From NCBI GenBank assembly GCA_900299185.1, contig OMIV01000287.1, forward strand, positions 1-64,000: a DNA stretch of 64,000 bases. Reading direction: 5' to 3'. A program made the translations under genes and the position numbers. This DNA comes from Planctomycetaceae bacterium. GTDB lineage: Bacteria; Planctomycetota; Planctomycetia; Planctomycetales; Planctomycetaceae. Positions 19,040 to 28,156 of this stretch are shown here, piece after piece. The notes beneath the pieces were generated by a model that saw nothing but the letters and a program-made list of their open reading frames with translations, did no database searches and was not told the DNA's origin. Position 1 is the stretch's first letter, and each line of letters starts with the position of its first letter.

Positions 19040-19894
19040 ATGAGCAACAGCAACGCCCCAATTCTGATCAACATCGGCCACAGTCCCGACCCTGACGACG
19101 CCTTCATGTTCCACGCTCTCGCGAACGACAAGATCCCCACTGGGAACTATCGCTTCACTCACACCCTGCAAGACATTGAGACGCTCAACCACAGAGCCTT
19201 GCGAGGTGAATTAGAACTTACAGCGGTGAGTCTTCACGGTTACGCATACGTGCTCGACAAGTACGCGTTGTGTGCTTGCGGGGCCAGCATGGGCGAAAAC
19301 TACGGGCCAATGGTTGTGGCTCGCGAAGCAGGTCCGATCGAATCGCTGTATGGCAAGAAGATCGCAGTTCCTGGCACGCTTACGACTGCGTTCCTTGCTC
19401 TCAAACTCTTGCTTGGCGATCGCTTCACTTACGAGGTCCATCCATTCGACGAGATTCTGAATCTTGTCGCGGCGAACAAAGTGGATGCAGGGCTCATCAT
19501 CCACGAAGGCCAGCTTACCTTTCAGAATCAGAACTTGAATCTGATCGTCGATCTAGGCAAGTGGTGGTACGAGCAAACGGATGGTCTACCACTGCCGCTG
19601 GGAGGCAATGCGATTCGCCGAGACTTGGGCCGAAAAGGAATGGAAGAGGTCACCTCGCTGCTCAAGCAAAGCATTGCTTATGGCCTCGAACATCGACAGG
19701 AAGCATTGAGCCACGCCATGCAATACGGTCGTGACCTTGACCGAGCCAAGGCGGATCAGTTCGTCGGGATGTACGTTAACCACTGGACGATGGACTTCGG
19801 GGATAAGGGGCGGCGCGCCGTGCAACTTCTGTTACAGAAGGGATACGAGGCCGGAATTATTCCGCGTCCAGTCGACATCGAATTCATTGGCTGA
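19040..19894 (+). CDS. mqnD: 1,4-dihydroxy-6-naphthoate synthase MqnD
   Basis: MqnD converts cyclic dehypoxanthine futalosine to 1,4-dihydroxy-6-naphthoate in the futalosine route to menaquinone. The 284-residue protein has the family N-terminus (IGHSPDPDDAFMFHAL, then DIETLNHRAL), the periplasmic-binding-protein-like fold motif GKKIAVPGTLTTAF, and DAGLIIHEGQLTF carrying the conserved histidine that acts in catalysis in the family. It stands alone between the CNNM-like gene and a ComEA-like gene. mqnE lies about 15 kb downstream, so the pathway genes are dispersed. No good ribosome site precedes the ATG. Confidence 0.92.
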   Translation: MSNSNAPILINIGHSPDPDDAFMFHALANDKIPTGNYRFTHTLQDIETLNHRALRGELELTAVSLHGYAYVLDKYALCACGASMGENYGPMVVAREAGPIESLYGKKIAVPGTLTTAFLALKLLLGDRFTYEVHPFDEILNLVAANKVDAGLIIHEGQLTFQNQNLNLIVDLGKWWYEQTDGLPLPLGGNAIRRDLGRKGMEEVTSLLKQSIAYGLEHRQEALSHAMQYGRDLDRAKADQFVGMYVNHWTMDFGDKGRRAVQLLLQKGYEAGIIPRPVDIEFIG

Positions 19895-20055
19895 AATCGG
19901 TCGAAGTGCCCGAATTCACAACTAGCCAACGCTGCGTCGGCATCTAAAGAAGATCAGCCGAACGTTGGAGTGACACGTTGCGAGCGAGCACTTTTGAAAT
20001 CAGCAGTCTGACGCGAATCTCAACTGGTTCGATGACTTAGATTCTGGGGCATCCC

Positions 20056-20463
20056 ATGGATGGCACACAACAAGGCGTACGAGCCACGCGAAGACAACCT
20101 GGTACGCCAAAGCTCGTGCAGTCCTGTTGTGGGCTCATTCGCAATGACCAGTTCGCGATCGTGCTGTGGTCAGTCATCGGTGTCGTTATCTCAGTTGTTT
20201 CGTCGATACGGCATCACACTCCCATGGATGTAGCAAAACAGACACGGGAGCTAGTCGACTCACAGATTGAGATGAATTCGGCACCGGCGGCTGAACTCGA
20301 CTTACTTGAAGGCATTGGTCCAAAGCTCTCTGCTCGCATCCTGGAAGACCGGGATTCACGCGGACCATTCAAAAGCGTCGAGGAATTGCGACGAGTGAAA
20401 GGCATCGGCCCAAAAACCATCGAAAAGAATCGGCCATATCTTCGAGTCGCGGCAGCGAATTAG
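20056..20463 (+). CDS. ComEA-like membrane-anchored helix-hairpin-helix protein
   Basis: A 135-residue protein with one membrane segment (about residues 32-50, FAIVLWSVIGVVISVV) and a C-terminal tandem helix-hairpin-helix DNA-binding domain. Two hairpins are visible: LLEGIGPKLSARIL and RVKGIGPKTIEKN, preceded by the MNSAPAAELDLLEG linker typical of ComEA. ComEA proteins bind incoming DNA at the cell surface in natural transformation, though many short ComEA-like proteins lack a proven role. No other competence genes are nearby. The start is uncertain because there is no clear ribosome site. Confidence 0.82.
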   Translation: MDGTQQGVRATRRQPGTPKLVQSCCGLIRNDQFAIVLWSVIGVVISVVSSIRHHTPMDVAKQTRELVDSQIEMNSAPAAELDLLEGIGPKLSARILEDRDSRGPFKSVEELRRVKGIGPKTIEKNRPYLRVAAAN

Positions 20464-20763
20464 ACAGAACTCGAACAGCGGTACGTGGCTGTTGTCAGCT
20501 TATTTTCGAAGTTTAGACTCCCGCCTACTCATCGAGTGGCCTGACTTGCTGGCAAGCCGGACCACAACGCGCTGGCACGAATACCGTGGCCGGTGGAGAA
20601 AACAGACAGCGACTCAGTAAGACGTCGAATTCCATGTTTGTGGTGTGGCATTATCAAGTGCTTCACGACCAGCACCGACTCCGCTGTTAGACGCGTCTTA
20701 CCGTTTCCCCCCCACGTCGTTGCCCCCACGATCCCTCAGAACTCAACAAGGAAGTCACCAACG
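20464..20763. other. Upstream region of the multiheme cytochrome gene
   Basis: About 300 bases without a supported gene. The longer open frame running into the cytochrome gene from 20593 reads as non-protein. An AAGGAAG ribosome site at 20748-20754 fixes the start of the next gene at 20764. No convincing promoter was identified. Confidence 0.5.
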
Positions 20764-23562
20764 ATGACTCTCGGAAGAATTCGTTTTGCGTTACTCCCAC
20801 TGCTTGCTTTCCCCACTGCGATGTTGGCTGCTGATGCTCCAGCGACTCCCGATCACGCGATTGTCGCGGGGTATGAGCGAGTCGTCTCGCGCGTTGAGCA
20901 GTCTCTGAAGGACGAGGACGAAGAGCCCGAAGACAAATTCAAAGCGGATGAAGCGGAACTCGGACGCGTGCTGCTCGACGAGTTGAATTGCACCTCATGC
21001 CATAAGGCGACGGGGCCGACGGCAAGCTTGCTCAAGGCGAAGCAAGCTCCGGTGCTCGACAAGATTGGTGAGCGAGCTCAACTCGCGGCGCTCGAAAAGT
21101 TCTTTGGCGGGCCGCATGCACGTAAGCCCGGCACGACGATGCCTGATGTCTTCAATGCTCTGTCCGAAGACGAACGCAAAGCCAACATCACCGCGCTGCT
21201 GCACTTCCTCTCGAAGACCGGTGCCGTGCAAGAAGCGATGACGGACTCGGCGTCGGCGGCACGCGGAGAAAAGTTATTCCATCAGATTGGCTGCGTTGCT
21301 TGTCACTCGCCGATCAAGCCGGGAGTCGCTCCCGTGCCGAACTCGATTCCGGTCGGCAACGTTGCGGGCAAGTACACACTGCCGAGCTTAATCGCGTTCC
21401 TCAAGAACCCGCTCGATGCGCGACCGGCGGGACGCATGCCGAGCCTCAATCTCGATGACAAGCAGGCCCGCGACATCGCGTCGTTCTTCTTCAAGGACGT
21501 GAAGATCGCGGCCAATCTGAACTACGCCTACTACGAAGGCGACTGGGACAAAGTGCCGGACTTCGGGAAGCTCGAGCCGAAGTCAAAGGGCATGTCGTCT
21601 GGCTTCGATGCGGAGGTCGCGCCGCGTAAGAGTAATTACGGCCTGCGTTTCACCGGCTTCATCCATGTGGCCAAAGAGGGGAAATACAAATTCCACTTAG
21701 GCTCGGATGACGGCAGCCGCTTGCAGATCGACGGCGAAGAAGTCGTGCTCAACGACGGCATTCATCCTTATGGCGAGAAGTCTGCCGAGCGAACTCTCAC
21801 CGCCGGTCCGCATGAGGTCATCGTCGACTTCACGCAAGGCGGCGGAGAGGCGGAACTGAAGGTCGATTACGAAGGCAAAGGCATCCCGCGCCAGCCGCTC
21901 GCGTCAATCGCAACGCCGACTCGTGAGAAGCCAATGCCGATGAGTGGCAGCAGTGCCTTCGTGTTTGATGAAGCTCAAGCGACGAAGGGCCGCGAGATCT
22001 TCGCGAAGTTTGGTTGTGCGTCGTGCCATCAACTCAAAGAAGACGGTAAGGCCGTGAAGCCGGATGTCACCGCGAAGTCGCTGTTTGATCTCGCGAACTT
22101 CGCGAGCGGTTGCCTCGGCGATGCTCCGTCGAAAGGCATGCCTCACTATCACGTCAATGCGACGCAGCGCAAGCATCTCGAAGCAGCGGTGAAGGCGTTG
22201 AAGACTGGCAATGCCGAACGTTTTCCCGAGCAGCAGCTCGCTCATTCGCTGACTCAGTTCAACTGCTTCGCGTGTCATCAGCGCGGCAAGGTCGGCGGCG
22301 TCGAGGAAGCTCGCAACAGCTTCTTTGAGACAACGATGAAAGAGATGGGCGACGAAGGCCGCTTGCCTCCGCCGATCAACGGTGTCGGCGACAAGCTCAA
22401 CGATGCGTACCTCAAGAACTTGCTCAACAACGGAGCGAAGGATCGCGGCTACATGCTGGCCGTGATGCCGAAGTTCGCAGGTCACAACGTCAGCCATCTG
22501 GCAGACGTCCTGAAGAAGGTCGACGAGAAGACCGAAGCGAAGCTCGTCGCACATACGGAGTCTGCGGCTCAGATGAAGTCGGCGGGCCGCAAGCTTGTCG
22601 GCGATAAGGGGCTCGGCTGCGTGAAGTGTCATCCGTTCGGCCAGAATCAAGCGGTCGGCATTCAAGCGATGGACTTGCAGAAGATGCACTCGCGACTGCG
22701 CCAAGATTGGTTCATGCGCTACATCGAGAACCCGCAGGTCTATCGTCCCGGCACGCGTATGCCGGCTCCGTGGCCGTTCGGGCAAGTGACGATCAAAGAC
22801 GTGCTCGACGCTGACGGCAACAAGCAGATGCAAGCCGTCTGGCTGTGGCTGAGCGACAGCAACCGCGCTCTGATTCCGGCGGGCATTCAACGAGAAGCGA
22901 TCGTGCTCGAACCGAACGATGAGCCGATCGTCTACCGCAACTTCATCGAAGGCGTGAGTCCCCGCGCGATCGCGGTCGGATATCCCGAGAAAGTGCATAG
23001 CTGCTTCGACGCTCAAGAAGGCAGCCTCGCTTTGATTTGGCAAGGCGACTTCATCGACGCGAGCAAGCACTGGGTCGGTCGCGGTCCCGGCAATCAAAGC
23101 CCGCTCGGCGACAACGTCATCAGCCTGACGCGAGGTCTCCCCGTCGCAGTCCTCGAAAACTCCGACGCCGCCTGGCCGACCGCGAAGTCGTCCGACCTCG
23201 GCTATCAGTTCAAAGGCTACCGCTTCAACTCAAAGCGTCAGCCGGTCTTCCAATACTCGATCGCCGACACACAACTGACCGACGAACTGATCCCCGTCGC
23301 GCAAGGCAAGCAGCACGGCTTCGCCCGAACGCTCACGATCAAGACCGCCGCGACCGGCACAAAGGTGACTTACCGAGCGGCTTCCGGCACAAAGATCGAA
23401 CAGCAAGGCGACACCTACGTCATCGACACGCACCTGAAGCTGACGCTCAAGAGCGCCGCCGGCACGCCGCGTCTGAGAACCATCAACGGCAAGCAAGAGC
23501 TGCTCATCGACCTCGACCTGAAAGGCGGAGAAGCGCGCATCGAGCAGGGCTATTGGTGGTAG
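20764..23562 (+). CDS. Secreted multiheme cytochrome c with PA14 domain
   Basis: A 932-residue exported protein with a signal peptide (about residues 1-22) and five heme-c attachment motifs: Cys76 (CTSCH), Cys177 (CVACH), Cys418 (CASCH), Cys501 (CFACH) and Cys619 (CVKCH). Between the second and third hemes, residues about 250-385 form a PA14-like beta-barrel (AYYEGDWDKVPDF, GFIHVAKEGKYKFHLGSDDGSRLQIDG written in two parts in the sequence), a module that usually binds carbohydrate. The last 250 residues are a beta-rich domain without hemes. AAGGAAG 9 bases before the ATG supports the start. The arrangement fits the planctomycete PA14-cytochrome families thought to couple polysaccharide contact with electron transfer; the substrate is unknown. 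Confidence 0.88.
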   Translation: MTLGRIRFALLPLLAFPTAMLAADAPATPDHAIVAGYERVVSRVEQSLKDEDEEPEDKFKADEAELGRVLLDELNCTSCHKATGPTASLLKAKQAPVLDKIGERAQLAALEKFFGGPHARKPGTTMPDVFNALSEDERKANITALLHFLSKTGAVQEAMTDSASAARGEKLFHQIGCVACHSPIKPGVAPVPNSIPVGNVAGKYTLPSLIAFLKNPLDARPAGRMPSLNLDDKQARDIASFFFKDVKIAANLNYAYYEGDWDKVPDFGKLEPKSKGMSSGFDAEVAPRKSNYGLRFTGFIHVAKEGKYKFHLGSDDGSRLQIDGEEVVLNDGIHPYGEKSAERTLTAGPHEVIVDFTQGGGEAELKVDYEGKGIPRQPLASIATPTREKPMPMSGSSAFVFDEAQATKGREIFAKFGCASCHQLKEDGKAVKPDVTAKSLFDLANFASGCLGDAPSKGMPHYHVNATQRKHLEAAVKALKTGNAERFPEQQLAHSLTQFNCFACHQRGKVGGVEEARNSFFETTMKEMGDEGRLPPPINGVGDKLNDAYLKNLLNNGAKDRGYMLAVMPKFAGHNVSHLADVLKKVDEKTEAKLVAHTESAAQMKSAGRKLVGDKGLGCVKCHPFGQNQAVGIQAMDLQKMHSRLRQDWFMRYIENPQVYRPGTRMPAPWPFGQVTIKDVLDADGNKQMQAVWLWLSDSNRALIPAGIQREAIVLEPNDEPIVYRNFIEGVSPRAIAVGYPEKVHSCFDAQEGSLALIWQGDFIDASKHWVGRGPGNQSPLGDNVISLTRGLPVAVLENSDAAWPTAKSSDLGYQFKGYRFNSKRQPVFQYSIADTQLTDELIPVAQGKQHGFARTLTIKTAATGTKVTYRAASGTKIEQQGDTYVIDTHLKLTLKSAAGTPRLRTINGKQELLIDLDLKGGEARIEQGYWW

Positions 23563-23734
23563 CAGCATTCAACGAGCTGAGGCTGACGAGTTGATGCGGC
23601 TAGCAACCAAGTCGTTTGGACTTAGGGGACATCGGCCTTGCTGATTGGGCTCAGAACGTTTCGCAGCTGGCAATTCAGACTCGCACAATTGTGCGAATGA
23701 TTTCAAATCACCGGTGAGTGGAAAGAGACCTTTT

Positions 23735-23781
23735 AAAAAATGCGAACAGCCCGAGTGCTCTCATTTTGGCACACGGGCTGT
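23735..23781 (-). terminator. Intrinsic terminator for the minus-strand gene at 23846
   Basis: A stem of 8 base pairs (ACAGCCCG at 23746-23753 with CGGGCTGT at 23774-23781), one A-A mismatch and 4 more pairs (GTGC/GCAC) closes a 10-base loop. Reading on the minus strand it is followed by TCGCATTTTTT. It lies 65 bases beyond the minus-strand stop codon and separates convergent genes. Confidence 0.75.
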
Positions 23782-23845
23782 CGCGTCTTATCGGCGAGTC
23801 GCACGTCAGCGAAGTGACCTTCACATCGCTGCTCCTTAGTCGGAC

Positions 23846-25501
23846 TCAGTCGTCCGTGGGAGGGGGCGGGACTTGGAACTCGCCGTCGAATTCGTCGTTG
23901 TCATCTTTCTTCGGAACACTCTCTGTCGGTTTGACAGCAACCTTCATCGGCTCAGGCATCGGCGGAGCCGAAGGTGTGATGGGTTTAGTGCTCGCGGAAT
24001 CTGGAAGTCGTTGCGGAACTACCGATGTCTCAGACTTTGCCGGCACTGGTTTAACAACTTCAGGTTCAACAACGGCCTTTGTCGTTGTCGACTTAACCGC
24101 TTCCGGCATCGGGGCAGGCTTAACCTTACTTGGCTCAACTGTTTGAACTTCCTGAGCTGCATCCGCCTTTGGAGCTGCACTGCCATCTGGTTTCGCGGGA
24201 GTAGTGACTGCAGGCAATGCCCCCTGCGGCACAGTAACCGACGGGGATTCGAAAACCGTCGGATCAGCAAGCTCAGGACGAGTGCGCTGCCGATAAAGCA
24301 CGAGCGAATGGAGAGCGTGATAGAGCGGTCCGCAATCCGCAGGTGCCGACCGATTCTCAACGAGATCACGTGCAACAGAAGTTACACCACGTTTGAGCCA
24401 CTCTTGTTCGATCTCCTCGTTCGAAACTCCAATCATCAACCATTCGAGGATATGCCCAGAGGCCGCGATCCGTTTGTTGAAGTCGGGTGAGTAACGAGGA
24501 CCGTTGTAATGATCGGCCGAGAAACTGCCGTCTGCATTTTGATAGGCACGAGTCTCAGCGATGTAACGTTTGATTTTCATGTCAGCGTCGAGGTACGCAC
24601 CTTGAAGCTGGAAACCACTTTGCAGATAGGCATTCCGAGCTAAAGACAGCGCGAACAACCCGTGACAGCCACCGCATGCGCCTTCTTGAACTCGTTTGCC
24701 AACTTCAGTTTGGACGAGTCGCTCCATGCTCCACGGTTCGCCGAATCGATTGTTCCATTGCGTACCCGGATGCATGTAGCGAGCGAACGACCAAAGCGTC
24801 CAAGTGACTTCTTCGCGATCGTTACACTCGGCCTGAGCATTCCGCAGCATGTCATCAACTGTAATTGTCGCTCCATTGCCAGCCCGAAACGTGAAGTTTC
24901 GAGGCAGCTCGGACATAGAAAGAATCGCGAGAAACTGATTGGGATGTCCCTCAAAGGCATACGGGACCGTGAAGGGATGAAAGCGTCCTCCATGAACCGT
25001 TTGCTCGATGAGCGGCAAGCCCTGATAGCTAGGGCCTGACTGCACCCACTTCATCGCTGAAGACTTTTCGTTGTTGATCTTCAGCTTGAAGTTGTGTCGG
25101 AGTGCGAGCAGTCCATGAAAGATCTGCCACGGAGTATGAACATCCGCCGTGAGATATCGCCGAGAGGTCACCGACACAGCTTCGTCGACCAGCTTGTCGA
25201 GGTCCGACAACGGTCGCACTGGAGCAGCCGAAGTCTTCGTTGGCGCAGGCTGAGTCTCGGTCTGAGTGGAGTTGGAAACTCCGCCACTCACTGTCTGGCC
25301 AGAAGCCACGACGGTCGTCGTAGGCTGATTAGAATCACGCACCACTTGAGGACGCGCAGGTGTGCCTGGAGACACTTCCGGCTTCTCACCACCAACCATA
25401 ACAATCACATGCTCGGCAGCGGAACCCGACAGTGCTTGCGTTGCCAGGCAAAGGCCCAGGCATACCGCAACGACTCGTCTCCAACGAATCGTAAGCTTCA
25501 T
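23846..25501 (-). CDS. Secreted alpha/alpha-toroid-like protein with Pro-rich tail
   Basis: A 551-residue exported protein of unknown function. The ATG at 25501 has AGGAG upstream and gives a signal peptide (MKLTIRWRRVVAVCLGLCL...). Residues about 100-400 look all-helical with terpenoid-cyclase/prenyltransferase-type toroid features: TPWQIFHGLLALRH, GHILEWLMIGVSNEEIEQEW, and a Gly-Ser repeat-like NADGSFSADHYNG. A CGGCH pentapeptide (Cys276, Cys279, His280) fits the heme-c consensus but may be coincidental within GACGGCHGLFALSLA. The last 130 residues are Pro/Lys/Val-rich and end acidic (DDNDEFDGEF). No catalytic acid cluster was recognised. It is monocistronic with a terminator. Confidence 0.75.
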   Translation of the reverse strand: MKLTIRWRRVVAVCLGLCLATQALSGSAAEHVIVMVGGEKPEVSPGTPARPQVVRDSNQPTTTVVASGQTVSGGVSNSTQTETQPAPTKTSAAPVRPLSDLDKLVDEAVSVTSRRYLTADVHTPWQIFHGLLALRHNFKLKINNEKSSAMKWVQSGPSYQGLPLIEQTVHGGRFHPFTVPYAFEGHPNQFLAILSMSELPRNFTFRAGNGATITVDDMLRNAQAECNDREEVTWTLWSFARYMHPGTQWNNRFGEPWSMERLVQTEVGKRVQEGACGGCHGLFALSLARNAYLQSGFQLQGAYLDADMKIKRYIAETRAYQNADGSFSADHYNGPRYSPDFNKRIAASGHILEWLMIGVSNEEIEQEWLKRGVTSVARDLVENRSAPADCGPLYHALHSLVLYRQRTRPELADPTVFESPSVTVPQGALPAVTTPAKPDGSAAPKADAAQEVQTVEPSKVKPAPMPEAVKSTTTKAVVEPEVVKPVPAKSETSVVPQRLPDSASTKPITPSAPPMPEPMKVAVKPTESVPKKDDNDEFDGEFQVPPPPTDD

Positions 25502-26048
25502 GAATCCGCACTCCTCTCTGATCGCGTCGCAGTCCATCCAATGTGTTGAGCGTGCTGCCACAAGACGAGACGAACTCGGCATTCAGCGACCAAGAAACGA
25601 AACATGACTCCGAGCATTGACATCAACTGACCCGAGTTTTGAAGGATCAAGTGATGACAACGGAGTCCGATCGTTCGAGGCTGCGAGGCCGAGACTTCGT
25701 AGTCCGAATGGCACGCAGGCTTGGCTGACAACTCGAACTCGGCACTGAAGAAGACGAGAACTTGAACTCATTTCTCGTCCCAGTACCGAAACCTCGCACG
25801 AGTACGCACAAGGTTTCACAGACCGTCACAGTCAGCCGACTCGTGTATTGCGAGGCCACAACACACCGAGTGCTCGGACAATTGGATCGGCTCGCGTTTG
25901 AGGAAGATGTGTCTGAAGTCGAATCCCCCAATCGACTGGCATAACCGTTAGGCTCGCGCCAGGCTGGTGAAGAAGTTCAATGCCTCACAACTTTGAGTCA
26001 GGAGACTCAATACCAAAAACGTTGAGGCGGTGTGACAGCGGCCGACAT
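25502..26048. other. Intergenic region, no gene seen
   Basis: About 550 bases between two minus-strand genes. Short frames here are serine- or arginine-rich and lack ribosome sites. The region should hold the promoter of the secreted toroid-like gene and the 3' end signals of trpD, but none is clear enough to mark. Confidence 0.45.
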
Positions 26049-27068
26049 TCAGGAATGCGACTCACCCTGCAAGTGCTCCAACTTTTGCTGAGCTCGCCCA
26101 GAGTCAATCGCATGCGCAGCGAGAGCAGCCCCTTCGAGCGGATTCGCTGCATGTCCGGCAACAACCAGAGCAGCAGCGGCGTTGGCAACGACGATATCAC
26201 GAGCCGGACCGCGCTCTCCGGTGAGGAGACGTCGAATGCGATTCGCACTTTCTGCCGATCCGTTGACCCGTAAGTCTTCCACTCGGCACTCGTCCAACCC
26301 GAAGGTCTGAGCGGTCCAGAGGGACTCGGTGACTCCGGCAGAGGAGACATCAAAAACAGCGGTCTCGCCCCAGAGACTGACTTCATCCAGCTCGTTGTTG
26401 CCACAGACAACAAACGCCCGCCAAATCCCGAGTTGATGCAAAGCCGCAGCAAGCATCGAAGCAAATTGACGTCGATTGCCGCCGAGCAATTGGAACTCGG
26501 CTCCGGCGGGATTGGTCAACGGCCCCAACAGATTGAAGATGGTTCGAAAGCCGAGCTGCTTCCGAACTGGCCCGACGTGCTTCATGGCAGAATGCAAAAG
26601 TTGAGCGAAGCAAAAGCCGATGCCAACTCGTTCGATGCAACGTCCGACTTGCTCGGGAGTCAGTTGCACGTTCACTCCCAGAGCTTCGAGAACATCGGCT
26701 GAGCCACTCGAACTGGACACTCCGCGATTGCCGTGCTTGGCGACGGGGACTCCAGCGGCAGCCACCACAAATGCCGTGGCAGTGCTGATGTTGAAGGTAT
26801 GCAACTTGTCGCCGCCGGTGCCGCAGGTATCTAGCAAACCAGTGCGTGCGGTCGGGATGCGAGTGGCTCGTTGTCGCATGACGCTCGCCACTCCTGCGAT
26901 CTCGTCGACGGTCTCACCAGCAACACGCAACGCCGTGAGTAACGATGCCACTTCAGTCTCTGAACACTGCCCGTCCATGATGGCGCCAAATGCCGTCTCG
27001 ATGGCGGATCTAGCCACTGGCTGCCCTTCGAAAATGGAATTCAGAACGGGTTCCAATGCAGCATGCAT
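26049..27068 (-). CDS. trpD: Anthranilate phosphoribosyltransferase TrpD
   Basis: TrpD transfers phosphoribose from PRPP to anthranilate in tryptophan synthesis. The 339-residue protein has the PRPP-binding glycine loop CGTGGD (82-87), the KHGNR motif (111-115), SSSSGSADVLEALG, and IFNLLGPLTNPA, all diagnostic of the family. AGGAA lies 8 bases upstream of the ATG. The only same-strand neighbour is a sugar isomerase, not another trp gene, so trp genes appear dispersed. It is similar in size to other TrpD proteins and shows no missing motif. Confidence 0.95.
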   Translation of the reverse strand: MHAALEPVLNSIFEGQPVARSAIETAFGAIMDGQCSETEVASLLTALRVAGETVDEIAGVASVMRQRATRIPTARTGLLDTCGTGGDKLHTFNISTATAFVVAAAGVPVAKHGNRGVSSSSGSADVLEALGVNVQLTPEQVGRCIERVGIGFCFAQLLHSAMKHVGPVRKQLGFRTIFNLLGPLTNPAGAEFQLLGGNRRQFASMLAAALHQLGIWRAFVVCGNNELDEVSLWGETAVFDVSSAGVTESLWTAQTFGLDECRVEDLRVNGSAESANRIRRLLTGERGPARDIVVANAAAALVVAGHAANPLEGAALAAHAIDSGRAQQKLEHLQGESHS

Positions 27069-27162
27069 CGTAGTGCTTCCTCGATATGTACTGAGGCCAG
27101 CAGCCTCTGAGTACTTGTGTGTCGATCACGATGAAGTGTGACACGTCCCTTACAAAGCAAGA

Positions 27163-27185
27163 GAGGCACGCGAACCGCGTGCCTC
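27163..27185 (-). terminator. Strong hairpin downstream of the isomerase gene
   Basis: A perfect 10-base-pair GC-rich stem (GAGGCACGCG with CGCGTGCCTC) closes a 3-base loop, 29 bases beyond the stop of the minus-strand isomerase gene. The following minus-strand tract (TCTTGCTTTGT) is only moderately T-rich. Confidence 0.65.
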
Positions 27186-27214
27186 TACAAGTTAAATGTC
27201 CGCCGTCATCGGGC

Positions 27215-28060
27215 TTAGCCTTCCCAATTCTTCTTCATGAAGGCCAATGCATTTCGGCTGAGGTGGTCTTCAGTCGGGAACATGCGGCGCCAAATCTTTG
27301 TCGCAGCAGCCAGGTCAGGAAGCGCGAGCCCAAACGCTTCGACGACGAACCAACCGCTGTATCCGGTCTCTTTCAAAGTCTTGAACGTCGTTGCGAAGTC
27401 GACATGGCCCTCGCCCGGAGTCGAGCGGTCGTTTTCCGAAATGTGGACGTGGACGCATTGGTCTTTGCATTCGCGGATGGCGTTAGCAATGCACTTCTCT
27501 TCGATGTTCGCGTGGAAGGTGTCATACATCATCTTGAGAGCAGGATGATTGACCTCGCGGCAGAACCGAGCTGCGTCCGCAGCGCACGTCACGAAGTAGC
27601 ACTCGAATCGATTCAGGTACTCCATCACCAGAGTGACCTTATTGGCTTGAGCGTGATCCGCGACTTTGGCGAGTACGTCTTTCGCTCGTCCCCATTCGTC
27701 GGCTGTTGGCCCTGCTCCACTGAAGTGACCGAGGGCAGAGTGAATTGGTCCGCAAAGATGAGTCACACCAGCCGCCGCACAGCAATCCACAACCTTCTTC
27801 AAACGATCGACAGCAGCGGCTCGAACTGATGCTTCGGAAGAAATCGGGTTCTCTTCAAGAGTGCTGACCGTCACAGCGGTGCGACCAAGACCGAGCGAGT
27901 CGCAACGAGCACCGATCTTCTTGAAGTTCTCCAGATCGAGATTGAAGATCGGGAGTTCGACGCCGTCGTACCCGATTTGCTTCATTTGATCGAGCAGGCC
28001 GTGCTGAGGTTCTTGCAGATCCGCAGTCCACAACAGCAGATTCATTCCATACTTCACCAT
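27215..28060 (-). CDS. Sugar isomerase/epimerase of the xylose-isomerase-like TIM-barrel family
   Basis: A 281-residue TIM-barrel related to D-tagatose/D-psicose 3-epimerases and hydroxypyruvate isomerases. The metal ligands expected for the family are in place: Glu147 (VMEYLNRFE), Asp180 and nearby His183 (YDTFHANIEE), His206 (VHVHISEND) and Glu241 (VVEAFG). GAGGAG lies 6 bases before the ATG. It is probably a cytoplasmic ketose 3-epimerase, but substrate preference cannot be read from sequence alone. An inverted repeat lies between it and the next minus-strand gene, and a hairpin terminator ends it. Confidence 0.88.
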   Translation of the reverse strand: MVKYGMNLLLWTADLQEPQHGLLDQMKQIGYDGVELPIFNLDLENFKKIGARCDSLGLGRTAVTVSTLEENPISSEASVRAAAVDRLKKVVDCCAAAGVTHLCGPIHSALGHFSGAGPTADEWGRAKDVLAKVADHAQANKVTLVMEYLNRFECYFVTCAADAARFCREVNHPALKMMYDTFHANIEEKCIANAIRECKDQCVHVHISENDRSTPGEGHVDFATTFKTLKETGYSGWFVVEAFGLALPDLAAATKIWRRMFPTEDHLSRNALAFMKKNWEG

Positions 28061-28091
28061 CGCAGGCTCCTCACAGTTGAGGCCACGGCAA

Positions 28092-28155
28092 GAGTCGTAG
28101 CTTGACGCTCTTTCGGTACCACAAACGAGCCCGACTAAGCAGCAAGCTACGACTC
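28092..28155. repeat. 13-base inverted repeat, possible dispersed element or terminator
   Basis: GAGTCGTAGCTTG (28092-28104) is exactly complementary to CAAGCTACGACTC (28143-28155), with 38 bases between. It fills the gap between two minus-strand genes and ends one base before the upstream one's stop codon complement. It may be a small dispersed palindromic element. Confidence 0.6.
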
Positions 28156-28156
28156 C

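Noticed and set aside
21904-23097. 397-residue minus-strand frame
   Set aside because: It is antisense to the multiheme cytochrome gene, which has five CxxCH motifs in the plus frame.
25583-25944. Several short frames in the gap before trpD
   Set aside because: No ribosome site, biased Ser/Arg composition, no recognisable family.
28061-28156. Possible tRNA or riboswitch in the repeat-containing gap
   Set aside because: No cloverleaf or known aptamer motif; only the inverted repeat is supported.
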